Below, in pieces: positions 6,574 through 14,366 of a stretch of DNA of 16,842 nucleotides. Under the pieces are notes generated by a model that worked only from the letters and a program-made list of their open reading frames with translations, was not told where the DNA came from and did not search any database. Position numbers and translations under genes: made by a program. The stretch is from NCBI GenBank assembly GCA_030633365.1, contig DAOVSY010000018.1, forward strand, positions 1 through 16,842. Direction: 5' to 3'. The stretch comes from Spirochaetaceae bacterium (GTDB lineage Bacteria > Spirochaetota > Spirochaetia > B11-G9). Numbering within the stretch: the first letter of the stretch is position 1; each line of letters starts with the position of its first letter.

Positions 6574-8160
6574 ATGGTAAATAAAAAGATTGTCATTATC
6601 CTTATACTTTTAATATCTAATTATCTATTTCTTACAGCTGATGACGGAAGTTGGAGTAAATCTTTTACGGTAGATGGAGGAAGTATCTATTCTGAAAGTG
6701 ACAATATAGACATAGAACTGGTAAAAGAAATTTTAATTTTTACCGGTGAATATACAAAAGCTGTATTCCAGTTTAAAAACAGATCAAACAGAGCAGTTAC
6801 AATTAGCTGTGGATTTCCTGTTCAATATGATATAAACGCATTCTTTGGTGGAGACAGCCTTGAAGTAGAGACTTCACATTATGCCCCCGATGAACAGATT
6901 CCTGTAATTGACTACCTTGAAACCCTTCCTTTAGAGTATACAGATCCGGATGATTATATGTTTGGATTAACTACAGATATCATTTTAAATAATGATTTTA
7001 ATAATAGCAGGGAATTTATTTCTCTTGATCAAACACCTAAAGATCTAACATTTAATATTACACAAGATGGTAAAATTGTTTACATAGAAAAAGTACTGTT
7101 GGAAAGATATGCCGGAGAGAAAGGAGCAAGCGTTACCTTTCATTATAAACATAATCTTTATTTCGAACCAGGAGAACTATCCACAGTAATAGTTGAATAC
7201 CAACAGGATCTGTTTCATGGTGGTGATGCTATGAGTAGGGACTATCTTTGGAAATATGTAATAGGAACAGGAGGGACATGGAAAGGGCCCATAGGTGAAT
7301 TCATTTTCATCAAACCCTCAAAATGGACAGGAAATATTACTGGAATGGATATAATTATGGAAGATAATTTTCTAACAGTACTGAGTGCAAAAAATTATGA
7401 ACCCTCAAGAGATCTCCTTTATATTTTGAACTTATGGGGATATGAAAACGCAATGAAACAATATGAATTCCTTGAAAATATATTCCCGGAGCTTAAGAAA
7501 ACATGGACTGAAAAATCAATAACTCATATCCAGCCTTCAGAAGGGGTACAGGATTTTATTACAAATATCAAAGCATCTTCTTTTTTACCAGATAAATTAT
7601 CTGTGTTTACCAATACTGGAGTAATTTTGAAAGCAGGTTTCTCCCCTGTTGCAGCCTTCGACGGACTAGCAGAAACATCATGGTGTGAAAATGTAAAAGG
7701 AGATGGAATTGGTGAATTTATTGAACTTACACTTAAAAAAGATGTATGGGGGCTTAGTATAAACAATGGGTTTACAAGACTTCCTGTAAAGGATTGGCTT
7801 TTCGATATAGATTCAGGAGAAATACCTTTTGAAGATAAGATACGGGACGATTCGAATGGTATAAAAGATTATTTTATGCAGAATAACAGAGTTAAAAAAC
7901 TTGCTATAAGAAACTCATCTGGAGAAACTCTTTATAATATTGATCTGGAAGATCAACGTGACTCTCAAACCTTTCCAGGAATTATACTATCACCAGGTAC
8001 ATATAGATTTGTTATTAAAGAAGTCTACCCTGGTACAAAATGGCAGGATACTTGCCTTGGAGAAATAACTTTTCATGAATCAGAAAACAATAAGCAAATG
8101 AGTTCTGTTACTAATGATCAATTTTATACTGAAGCTTTACAGGGAGTAATATTTAAATAG
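6574..8160 (+). CDS. Exported protein with C-terminal NADase-type glycan-binding (discoidin-like) domain
   Basis: Starting at the ATG with GGAGA five bases upstream (6564-6568), the product is 528 residues with a signal peptide (MVNKKIVIILILLISNYLFLTA). Residues about 30-250 form a beta-rich domain resembling DUF4424-type secreted proteins. Residues about 355-505 match the NADase-type glycan-binding domain seen at the end of many secreted proteins: AFDGLAETSW (361-370), GDGIGEFIEL (376-385), SINNGF, NNRVKKL (437-443) and VYPGTKWQDTCLGEI (484-498). An upstream in-frame start at 6523 exists but would bury the signal peptide. No catalytic motif is visible, so carbohydrate or surface binding is the most that can be said. 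It is the third exported gene in the run, 91 bases after the barrel gene, with no convincing own promoter. Confidence 0.8.
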   Translation: MVNKKIVIILILLISNYLFLTADDGSWSKSFTVDGGSIYSESDNIDIELVKEILIFTGEYTKAVFQFKNRSNRAVTISCGFPVQYDINAFFGGDSLEVETSHYAPDEQIPVIDYLETLPLEYTDPDDYMFGLTTDIILNNDFNNSREFISLDQTPKDLTFNITQDGKIVYIEKVLLERYAGEKGASVTFHYKHNLYFEPGELSTVIVEYQQDLFHGGDAMSRDYLWKYVIGTGGTWKGPIGEFIFIKPSKWTGNITGMDIIMEDNFLTVLSAKNYEPSRDLLYILNLWGYENAMKQYEFLENIFPELKKTWTEKSITHIQPSEGVQDFITNIKASSFLPDKLSVFTNTGVILKAGFSPVAAFDGLAETSWCENVKGDGIGEFIELTLKKDVWGLSINNGFTRLPVKDWLFDIDSGEIPFEDKIRDDSNGIKDYFMQNNRVKKLAIRNSSGETLYNIDLEDQRDSQTFPGIILSPGTYRFVIKEVYPGTKWQDTCLGEITFHESENNKQMSSVTNDQFYTEALQGVIFK

Positions 8161-8197
8161 TATTAATAATTCACTCCTGGAAAAATAAATTGTACAT

Positions 8198-8617
8198 TTA
8201 GTTATCAAATATTTCCACTATCTTCTCTTTTCCTGCCTTAAACCGTATCCAGTTTATTGCATTTAGAACAGGTCTTTTTCTAACAATAAAAAGCTCGATA
8301 CCTCTCTTGCCGGGAAAGTTCAATAACATTAAACCTGTAAATATAGTTATAAGTCCCTGCCCTGGTAAGAAAAGAAGCAATATTCCAAAACAAATTAGTA
8401 TTAAACCAATTCCATTTTTTAACATAATAAGAATAAAATTAAATGGGAAAGAAAGATTATTTAAAATTCCTTTATTTTCTCTGCTTAAAAAGTAATCTGA
8501 AGGTAGGTTAATAATAACAAGGGGAACTAAAATCAATACAGATAATATAAGAAATAATGAACCTAAGACTAAATACCAAAAATGAAAAGTGAATTTTGTA
8601 ATATATTCAACAATCAT
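8198..8617 (-). CDS. Small PGPGW-family transmembrane protein
   Basis: This membrane protein of 139 residues has a first pair of hydrophobic stretches (about 15-40), a second helix leading into LLLFLPGQGLITIFTGLMLL, and a basic tail KRGIELFIVRKRPVLNAINWIRFKAGKEK. LPGQGLITIFTGLMLL is the signature region of the PGPGW family (usually LPGPG), of unknown function. The ATG at 8617 is preferred over TTG at 8623. Neither has a ribosome binding site, and a perfect TATAAT (8636-8631) lies so close that the mRNA could be nearly leaderless. It is downstream of the SPFH genes on the same strand with a 111-base gap, so it may or may not belong to that operon. Confidence 0.75.
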   Translation of the reverse strand: MIVEYITKFTFHFWYLVLGSLFLILSVLILVPLVIINLPSDYFLSRENKGILNNLSFPFNFILIMLKNGIGLILICFGILLLFLPGQGLITIFTGLMLLNFPGKRGIELFIVRKRPVLNAINWIRFKAGKEKIVEIFDN

Positions 8618-8630
8618 ATACAAATAATAA

Positions 8631-8659
8631 ATTATAAAACAGAAATTATCAAACGAAAC
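8631..8659 (-). promoter_or_regulatory. Possible promoter of the PGPGW gene
   Basis: A perfect TATAAT (8636-8631, minus strand) lies 17 bases from a poor -35, GTTTCG (8659-8654). Transcription would start about eight bases before the ATG at 8617, leaving almost no leader. The weak -35 and A+T-rich context keep confidence low. Confidence 0.3.
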
Positions 8660-8728
8660 TACAATCCCTAAATAAACTTCGAAATAATGTTTTCCCTGGT
8701 TTGAAAACTCTTATTCATTAAAATTAGA

Positions 8729-9721
8729 TTAATTATCTTTTATATATATTGTACTCAATGCATCATTATCTGTTACAACATATGTTTTTGCATTAGCAAG
8801 TATTTCACCCATAGCACTTACCCAAAGATGATAGTTAAATATGCCCGCTCGCTCCTGTAATTCTTTCTCTAAATCGATAAAAGAGGCATAGTCGGAAGAA
8901 GCTGTATTCCTAATTCTCTCAGCATCTATTCTGGCAATATCTACAATCTGCCTTGCCTCAGATCCTGCTTGTGCAAGGATCTCATTGGATCTGTTTTTTG
9001 CCTCTTCTATCCTTTTACCACGATCAACTTCAGCACTTTTAACATCCCTAAATGAATCTTCCACTGCACCTTCAGGAACCATTACATCTTTAAAAAATAA
9101 GGACTGTATAGTAACTCCAATATTATATACATCTATTATTTCCTGTAAATCTCTTGCCATTTGGAATTCCATTAAAGTATCACGAAGCAAAAGTCTATCG
9201 ATTGTAGAACTGGCAATATGAGTATTTAAAACCCGTTCAGCTTCTTGAGCTATTAGAGAGTCAGGATCCTTGCAGGTAAATAAATAATCACCCGGTAAAA
9301 CAACCTTATACTGAACAGTCAAAAGAACATCTATAATATTTATATCTCCAGTCATAAACTGTTTTGAATATTTTCTTGAATCCAAATATAAAATTGATGG
9401 TGATCCTTCAAAATAGTCCATTATTTTATATTGAAGTTCATCCGAAAGCTGTCCTCCAAACCCGGTACGAGCCTGACCAATTTCAATAATTCTCAGTTTT
9501 TTAATATTTACACGATATAATTTCCCAACAGGCCATGGTAGACGATAATGAATACCAGGCTCAACAAATTCATCTGTCACACGACCAAAAACTGTTACAA
9601 CACCAACTTCTTCATGAGAAATAGAGTAAACACCAGAAAGACCCCATGCGCAAATTAATAAGATAATTATACCCGAAACAAACCTTTTGGAATCTTTTAA
9701 TACACGTTTTATATCGTTCAT
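8729..9721 (-). CDS. HflK-like SPFH/prohibitin-family membrane protein (second HflK-type gene)
   Basis: One N-terminal helix (about 14-34) is followed by an SPFH/Band-7 domain opening ISHEEVGVVTVFGRVTDEFVEPGIHYRLPWPVGKLYRVN (34-72), the HflK/HflC signature. A helical coiled-coil region rich in charge (FRDVKSAEVDRGKRIEEAKNR and onward) follows, as in HflK, where such rods build a periplasmic cage around the FtsH protease. An insert-like segment at about 84-125 (GQARTGFGGQLSDELQYKIMDYFEG...) is longer than the usual HflK loop. The start overlaps the stop of the HflC gene by ATGA, showing tight coupling. It is the last of three consecutive SPFH genes. HflK type is preferred because the FRDV-SAEVDRGKRIEEA helix resembles HflK and the neighbour is a clear HflC. 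No ftsH is present nearby. Confidence 0.85.
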   Translation of the reverse strand: MNDIKRVLKDSKRFVSGIIILLICAWGLSGVYSISHEEVGVVTVFGRVTDEFVEPGIHYRLPWPVGKLYRVNIKKLRIIEIGQARTGFGGQLSDELQYKIMDYFEGSPSILYLDSRKYSKQFMTGDINIIDVLLTVQYKVVLPGDYLFTCKDPDSLIAQEAERVLNTHIASSTIDRLLLRDTLMEFQMARDLQEIIDVYNIGVTIQSLFFKDVMVPEGAVEDSFRDVKSAEVDRGKRIEEAKNRSNEILAQAGSEARQIVDIARIDAERIRNTASSDYASFIDLEKELQERAGIFNYHLWVSAMGEILANAKTYVVTDNDALSTIYIKDN

Positions 9722-10626
9722 TCACCAAGCCCAAGAAGATCACTATCCATTTCTAAAAGCTGAAGAAGTTTATTTTCTGTGGAAAGTATAAAAGTACTGT
9801 TTTGTTCAAATATTTTCTCATATGCCCTAAGGAGATTCCAAAAACGATAAAACTTTTCATTTGTTTTAAAAGCATCTGAATATATGGCTGCTGCTTCTGC
9901 CTCTGCTTCTGCAATCATTACTGCAGCTTCCAAACGTGCCTGGGACAACATTATCTGTTTTGTACTGTCAGTTTCAGAAATTATAATCTTGGCCTGTTCC
10001 TCCCCTTCAGCTCTATACCTATGAGCAATTCTTTCTCTTTCTGCTACCATCCTTTCAAATACTTTACGCTTATTCTGTTCTGGTAGAATCACTCGTTTTA
10101 TATCAACAGATATTATAGATATACCATAGTTCCTTGCAAAATCAGGAATTGATGCTTCTGTAATTTTTTTTGAAATTTCATCTATTTGAACTTCGTCACT
10201 ATTGGTTGAAAGAAAAGCCTGAAGCTGATACCGACCCACTATATTGTAAATATAAGATCTCATATTATCACTAAGTCTATTCTCAGCCGATGAATCAGTC
10301 TTAAGTATTTCGAAATATTTAACCGGATCACTTATTTCCCAGATTATATAGTAACCTATAGTTATATTTTTTAGTACATTTGTTTCATCAGGTATAAATA
10401 CTTCTAAAGCCACTGGTGAGAAAATACGTATTTTTTTATCTATTCTATATATATTTTGAATAGGATATGGAAGTTTAATATTTAATCCAGCCTCAGAGAT
10501 AACTCTTTCCACCCTGCCAAATTCTGTAATGATTGCATAAGAGTCCGCTTTTACAGTAAAAAAAGCGGAACCGAGAATTAAAATTACAGCAGAAATTACT
10601 GCTGCAATTATTACCAGTTTTTTCAT
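9718..10626 (-). CDS. hflC: HflC-like SPFH/prohibitin-family membrane protein
   Basis: An N-terminal helix (about 5-24) precedes an SPFH domain with TVKADSYAIITEFGRVERVISEAGLNIKLPYPIQNIYRIDKK (24-65), typical of HflC. The later segment YGISIISVDIKRVILPEQNKRKVFERMVAERERIAHRYRAEGEEQAKII is almost diagnostic for HflC. An alanine/glutamate-rich coiled coil (ARLEAAVMIAEAEAEAAAIYSDAF) and the terminal FYRFWNLLRAYEKIF complete the family pattern; 302 residues is a normal length. With HflK it normally forms a cage that controls access of substrates to the membrane protease FtsH. It overlaps the genes on both sides by four bases (ATGA), so the three are translated together. The partner upstream is the CDF-SPFH fusion, the partner downstream a second HflK-like protein. 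Confidence 0.9.
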   Translation of the reverse strand: MKKLVIIAAVISAVILILGSAFFTVKADSYAIITEFGRVERVISEAGLNIKLPYPIQNIYRIDKKIRIFSPVALEVFIPDETNVLKNITIGYYIIWEISDPVKYFEILKTDSSAENRLSDNMRSYIYNIVGRYQLQAFLSTNSDEVQIDEISKKITEASIPDFARNYGISIISVDIKRVILPEQNKRKVFERMVAERERIAHRYRAEGEEQAKIIISETDSTKQIMLSQARLEAAVMIAEAEAEAAAIYSDAFKTNEKFYRFWNLLRAYEKIFEQNSTFILSTENKLLQLLEMDSDLLGLGE

Positions 10627-12275
10627 TTAATTAAATAACTCCCTTCACTTAAATCGAGACGGATCTTTCCATCGGATATATCTTTGAAAAAAACAATTTT
10701 TCTCTTATCAGCCAGCAAATTCACCCAACTCTGAAGTACAGTTCTTAAAACCACTTCATCAGAATTATGGATATATGCTCTTTCAAGTTTATCATAAAGT
10801 ATAACTTCCTGATTTGCTTTTAAAATAATACTCTTTGATTGTGAACGTGCATTTGCTTCTATCTCCTTAACCAGCCCCCTGGCATAAGGAAGCTGAGTTT
10901 CTCTATAAGCCTCTGCATTATATATTTGTATTTTATAATATTCTTCATCATCAAATACATTTCTATATCGGCCTGCTGTTTCTTCCGGAGGATGAAGATC
11001 AAAAAGAACAATATTTTCTACTTTTATACCACACTTGTACTTATCCAGTTCACTCTGAAGAATGGTCTGAATATTATTTTCAATATCCTCTCTCCTTGAA
11101 AGCATGGAACTGAAAATATCATGTTTACCAAATTCTTTTCTTATAAGTGCCCCTGTTAATTCTCTCATTAAAAGTTCAGGTTCTTTATTAGTAAGAATAA
11201 AATCGATAGCATTTGAAATTACATAATCAATATTCAAACTAACATGTATAAGATTTCCGTCCCCTGTTAAAACCTCAGATTCTTCACTAAAATTACTATA
11301 AGAATTTGAAATATGAATAGTCTCCCACTGATGAATTAATATATCAGAAAGATCATCTATCTCTAATCGATAGCCTATTCTCATAGTTCGAACAGAAGAT
11401 GTATCTATAACAACCAGTTCTGTTACAGGAAAGGCAGGATCAAAAAACAATCCCGGTTTAATATTTTCATTTATAACTTTTCCAAATAAGAAAAGAACTC
11501 CCCTTTGATTAGTGTCAATAACAGTAAAACTAAAAAAAGTGTAGAAAATTACAATACCAGTTATTACACCTGAAATAAGCAGTTTTTTCTTTTTTCCAGC
11601 AAAGGTAATAATATTTACAATAAAAATGTAAACTTTTTTTATTAGCGGTAATCTAAAATTTACAGGAAGACCTTCATCTTTATCAAAAAATACCCTTAAG
11701 GCACCAATCAGCATTTCAAGGCCCTGATAAAGAATAATAAAAAATAATCCGAATGCGGCTAATCTGTCTAAATCCAGGCCTATAAGACTTCCCAGAAGAG
11801 CTATAAAGACACCAATGGAAGAAAGCATATCTGCCCTGGTATGATGACTATCTGCTACAATAGATTGAGATTTTTCCTCAGTTCCAATCAGGTTTTTATA
11901 TTTAAAAAGTATATATGTAAGAATAATCAGAAAACCCTGTCCAGCTATAGCTACAGGCAGCATTGTAACTTCAACACGATCCCGGAACCAAAGCTGAAAG
12001 AAAAAACCAACTGCAATCCCAATAATAAAAAAGCTTATTATAAGTGTTACAATACTCTCAATTTTCCTTATTCTTTTCTTATTATCATTTGCTGGTTTTT
12101 TATTAATTAAATAACCTGTTAATACAATTAATGAAACAAGCAGATCCGTAAAAGAATGAAACCCATCAGCACCAATAGCAAGGGAGCCGGTAAAAAAAGA
12201 AAGTATAACTTTTGAAGCTGCCAGAAACAGATTACCAATTATGGCAACAATTATTACATGTAGTTTTCTATTCAT
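10623..12275 (-). CDS. Fusion of a cation diffusion facilitator (CDF) transporter with an HflK-type SPFH domain
   Basis: Residues 1-197 are a six-helix CDF transporter. Helix 2 has GSLAIGADGFHSFTD with the metal pair H40/D44, and helix 5 has ADSHHTRADMLSS with H145/D149, so all four expected metal ligands are kept. The usual CDF cytoplasmic domain of about 90 residues is missing. Instead a basic linker with a short hydrophobic patch (213-227), KKKK, and a transmembrane helix (about 232-252) lead to an SPFH domain: TNQRGVLFLFGKVINENIKPGLFFDPAFPV (255-284). An HflK-like rod with NAEAYRETQLPYARGLVKEIEA (453-474) ends the protein. If the linker patch does not cross the membrane, the SPFH part lies in the periplasm as in HflK. 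Continuous reading through both halves argues against an assembly join. No good ribosome site precedes the ATG, but the CDF homology begins right there. Zn, Mn or Fe(II) are possible substrates; none can be chosen from sequence. Confidence 0.88.
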   Translation of the reverse strand: MNRKLHVIIVAIIGNLFLAASKVILSFFTGSLAIGADGFHSFTDLLVSLIVLTGYLINKKPANDNKKRIRKIESIVTLIISFFIIGIAVGFFFQLWFRDRVEVTMLPVAIAGQGFLIILTYILFKYKNLIGTEEKSQSIVADSHHTRADMLSSIGVFIALLGSLIGLDLDRLAAFGLFFIILYQGLEMLIGALRVFFDKDEGLPVNFRLPLIKKVYIFIVNIITFAGKKKKLLISGVITGIVIFYTFFSFTVIDTNQRGVLFLFGKVINENIKPGLFFDPAFPVTELVVIDTSSVRTMRIGYRLEIDDLSDILIHQWETIHISNSYSNFSEESEVLTGDGNLIHVSLNIDYVISNAIDFILTNKEPELLMRELTGALIRKEFGKHDIFSSMLSRREDIENNIQTILQSELDKYKCGIKVENIVLFDLHPPEETAGRYRNVFDDEEYYKIQIYNAEAYRETQLPYARGLVKEIEANARSQSKSIILKANQEVILYDKLERAYIHNSDEVVLRTVLQSWVNLLADKRKIVFFKDISDGKIRLDLSEGSYLIK

Positions 12276-12290
12276 AATTCAGGATGACCA

Positions 12291-12326
12291 ATTATTAAAA
12301 TAAATACCCGCCCGTTAAGAGCGGGT
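12291..12326 (-). terminator. Terminator behind the 5'-nucleotidase gene
   Basis: On the minus strand ACCCGC-TCTTAACGG-GCGGGT (12326-12306) forms a 6-base GC-rich stem, followed by ATTTATTTTAATAAT, a broken T-run typical of intrinsic terminators. It begins 10 bases after the nucleotidase stop. It separates that gene from the CDF-SPFH operon 16 bases further on, implying separate transcription or partial read-through. Confidence 0.7.
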
Positions 12327-12335
12327 TGGAAATTA

Positions 12336-14222
12336 CTAACGAGCTTCAGAATTTAAAGCTAATTGATTTTCGATTGCTCTGGTGGCAAGAGCCGCAGGAA
12401 CAAGTTTCCAGTTAGATTCAACATCTTCCGATCCCCATGAACCTTTGTATTCAAGATATTCAACCATAAGATCTCTCATTGGTTTGGAAGACTTATAGGT
12501 AGTTTTACTATTGATTATACCATCTGTAATAAGACCGGCAGCTTTAAGATGTCCACCACCGCCATTATAACGATAATCGTTAAGAGTTACAGCATAAACC
12601 TTACTTAAATCAAACGGAGAGCCATCAAGATTTTTCATGTTAACTATTCTACTCCCTGCTCCCATAGTCAGATCTATTTCATATAGAAAACCCTGGGCCA
12701 TATCGTAGTTATAACCGCGAATATCCTGGTTAATCAGAGAAGTACTGTCCACATTACCGTCATTAATTACATTGAAAAAATTAGCTGAGTATTCAAGATA
12801 TGCTTTAATTTGTGCACCTGTCATTTCAAGGGCAGTGAGAAAGTTTTCATAGATGTAGATACCGGCAACATTTCCAACAGTTATTTCACCCTCAGGAATT
12901 GTCAGATTAGGATTAAATGCAGCTGCAATACTAATATCTGCACCTGAAAAATGAATTTGTGTATCCTGAATAAGATCAACAATTGCAGTTTCTTCATAAT
13001 AGGATCTTAAAGAAGGAAGATCTGCAGTAGCATTGGCAACAGGAGTATTTGCATAATCCATTGCACCATTTATGTATCCAGCCATATGTTTCATAATTGC
13101 AGGATCTTCTGCAACATTTTCCATTGTATAAGTTTTAACTGCTACATCATCAACAACCCAGTCACTGCCTGTACCTTTTACAGAAATACTTACATGACCA
13201 AGTCTTTCACCCCAGTTTTTAGCCTGTACAAATTTAACACCGTTTACAACATTATTTCTGTCATCTCTGTATTCAGTGTTCTTTTCATCATCAATCTGCT
13301 GATGAGAGTGTGCTGTAATAATAACATCAATTCCATCAGGACCACCACCAATCGCCTCTGCAACCAATGCAGAAGCATTAGGAGCAGGAACACCTGCAGC
13401 TTCAGCGTTTGCAATACCATATGCTTCGTTCATACCGGAATGGAAAAGACCAACAACAACATCACACTTCTCTACATCTCTCAGAATAGCTACATACTTT
13501 TCAGCTGTTTTAACCATATCAAGAAATACATGATCTTCATGAGTTGAATCTGCAAGCCACATTGGAATACCAGGAGTAGTTAATCCAAGAATTCCCATTC
13601 TCACACCATTAACTTCTTTAATCATATATGGTTTATAATATGGTTTATCCTGATCATCTTCCCAAACAGCATTTGCACTTAAAACAGGAATACCTGCTTC
13701 TGCCATTTCATTGGCAATTTTAAGCATAACTTCGTTACCCTGTTCTACTTCATGATTTCCAACAGACCATGCTTCGTAACCCATTTCAGAAAAAATCGCA
13801 GTCATAGGATTAAGCATATCTGTTTCTATAAAATTGTAGTAATAGGAAAGAATTGTTCCCTGAACACTGTCACCACAGGATACAAGCATTGAGTTATCAT
13901 TTTCTGTGGATAATTTCTTATAAAGAGTAGAAACTCTTGCAAGACCGCTTGGTCTTGGATTTCCACGGGACATTCTTGGTCCACCCTGACCGAAATCCCA
14001 GTCAAAAATCCAACCATGTTCATCATTGGTAGTAAAAATATTTATTTCTACCATTTCTCCGTCCACAGCCTTTGTAGCTTTTTGTTCCTGAGGTTCAAAA
14101 GCCATCATAGGATACGAATCTACTTCTGCTTCTTTTTGTCCACCTGCAAAAATGCCGGCTGGAGCTACAAGAATAAGCAGAATTAGAGTCAGAAATAAAA
14201 ATGTTCTTCGAAAATTTTTCAT
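12336..14222 (-). CDS. Periplasmic 5'-nucleotidase / UshA-family metallophosphoesterase
   Basis: This exported two-domain enzyme hydrolyses nucleotides (or related phosphoesters) outside the inner membrane to recover nucleoside and phosphate. A signal peptide (1-26, ending GIFA) leaves a mature N-terminus GGQKEAE; there is no lipobox cysteine. The N-terminal metallophosphatase domain (about 58-365) has all metal motifs: NDEHG (66-70), GDSVQGT (117-123), GNHEVEQG (155-162), H261 in FHSGMN and AHSH (304-307). The C-terminal substrate-binding domain (about 395-600) includes NDYRYNGGGGH (548-558), matching the NDF-x-x-GG loop of the family. At 628 residues it is slightly longer than UshA, mostly from a charged N-terminal spacer. 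AAGGAGG ideally precedes the ATG. It has its own promoter and terminator, so it is probably monocistronic. Substrate (AMP, UDP-sugar, cyclic nucleotide) is not decided. Confidence 0.92.
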   Translation of the reverse strand: MKNFRRTFLFLTLILLILVAPAGIFAGGQKEAEVDSYPMMAFEPQEQKATKAVDGEMVEINIFTTNDEHGWIFDWDFGQGGPRMSRGNPRPSGLARVSTLYKKLSTENDNSMLVSCGDSVQGTILSYYYNFIETDMLNPMTAIFSEMGYEAWSVGNHEVEQGNEVMLKIANEMAEAGIPVLSANAVWEDDQDKPYYKPYMIKEVNGVRMGILGLTTPGIPMWLADSTHEDHVFLDMVKTAEKYVAILRDVEKCDVVVGLFHSGMNEAYGIANAEAAGVPAPNASALVAEAIGGGPDGIDVIITAHSHQQIDDEKNTEYRDDRNNVVNGVKFVQAKNWGERLGHVSISVKGTGSDWVVDDVAVKTYTMENVAEDPAIMKHMAGYINGAMDYANTPVANATADLPSLRSYYEETAIVDLIQDTQIHFSGADISIAAAFNPNLTIPEGEITVGNVAGIYIYENFLTALEMTGAQIKAYLEYSANFFNVINDGNVDSTSLINQDIRGYNYDMAQGFLYEIDLTMGAGSRIVNMKNLDGSPFDLSKVYAVTLNDYRYNGGGGHLKAAGLITDGIINSKTTYKSSKPMRDLMVEYLEYKGSWGSEDVESNWKLVPAALATRAIENQLALNSEAR

Positions 14223-14242
14223 ACATCCTCCTTAAGATGTAT
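14221..14242 (-). promoter_or_regulatory. Hairpin enclosing the ribosome site of the nucleotidase mRNA
   Basis: In the mRNA, AUACAUC and GAUGUAU pair over seven bases. The loop UUAAGGAG presents the Shine-Dalgarno sequence, and the stem takes in the first two bases of the AUG. A hairpin here could tune translation start, or simply display the ribosome site in the loop. The arms are perfectly complementary; function is inference. Confidence 0.4.
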
Positions 14243-14263
14243 CATGACGATATTCATCATGAT
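14241..14263. promoter_or_regulatory. Inverted repeat ATCATGA-N9-TCATGAT in the nucleotidase leader
   Basis: Perfect 7-base arms (14241-14247 and 14257-14263) surround nine bases. The repeat lies directly upstream of the ribosome-site hairpin and about 30 bases downstream of the predicted promoter -10. It could be an operator for a dimeric repressor or a second RNA hairpin. Confidence 0.4.
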
Positions 14264-14294
14264 AATGTTAAAATATTATAGTTTTTAACAACTC

Positions 14295-14323
14295 AGAGTA
14301 ACTTAATTTATACCTGTTGTCAA
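14295..14323 (-). promoter_or_regulatory. Promoter of the 5'-nucleotidase gene
   Basis: A consensus -35, TTGACA (14323-14318), is followed after exactly 17 bases by TACTCT (14300-14295), which keeps the TAxxxT core of a -10. The ATG is 72 bases further on, leaving a leader that contains two inverted repeats. Confidence 0.6.
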
Positions 14324-14366
14324 TTATAGAATTTCTCTTTGATCCATTCTTAGTTTTTAACTTTTA

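Noticed and set aside
12276..12335. Own promoter for the CDF-SPFH operon in the short gap
   Set aside because: The only candidate hexamers overlap the nucleotidase terminator and match weakly. A promoter must exist there or read-through occurs, but I cannot place it.
13086..13547. 153-codon plus-strand open frame inside the nucleotidase gene
   Set aside because: It is antisense to conserved metal-binding motifs of the nucleotidase and its composition (many C, N, I, F) is that of a mirror frame.
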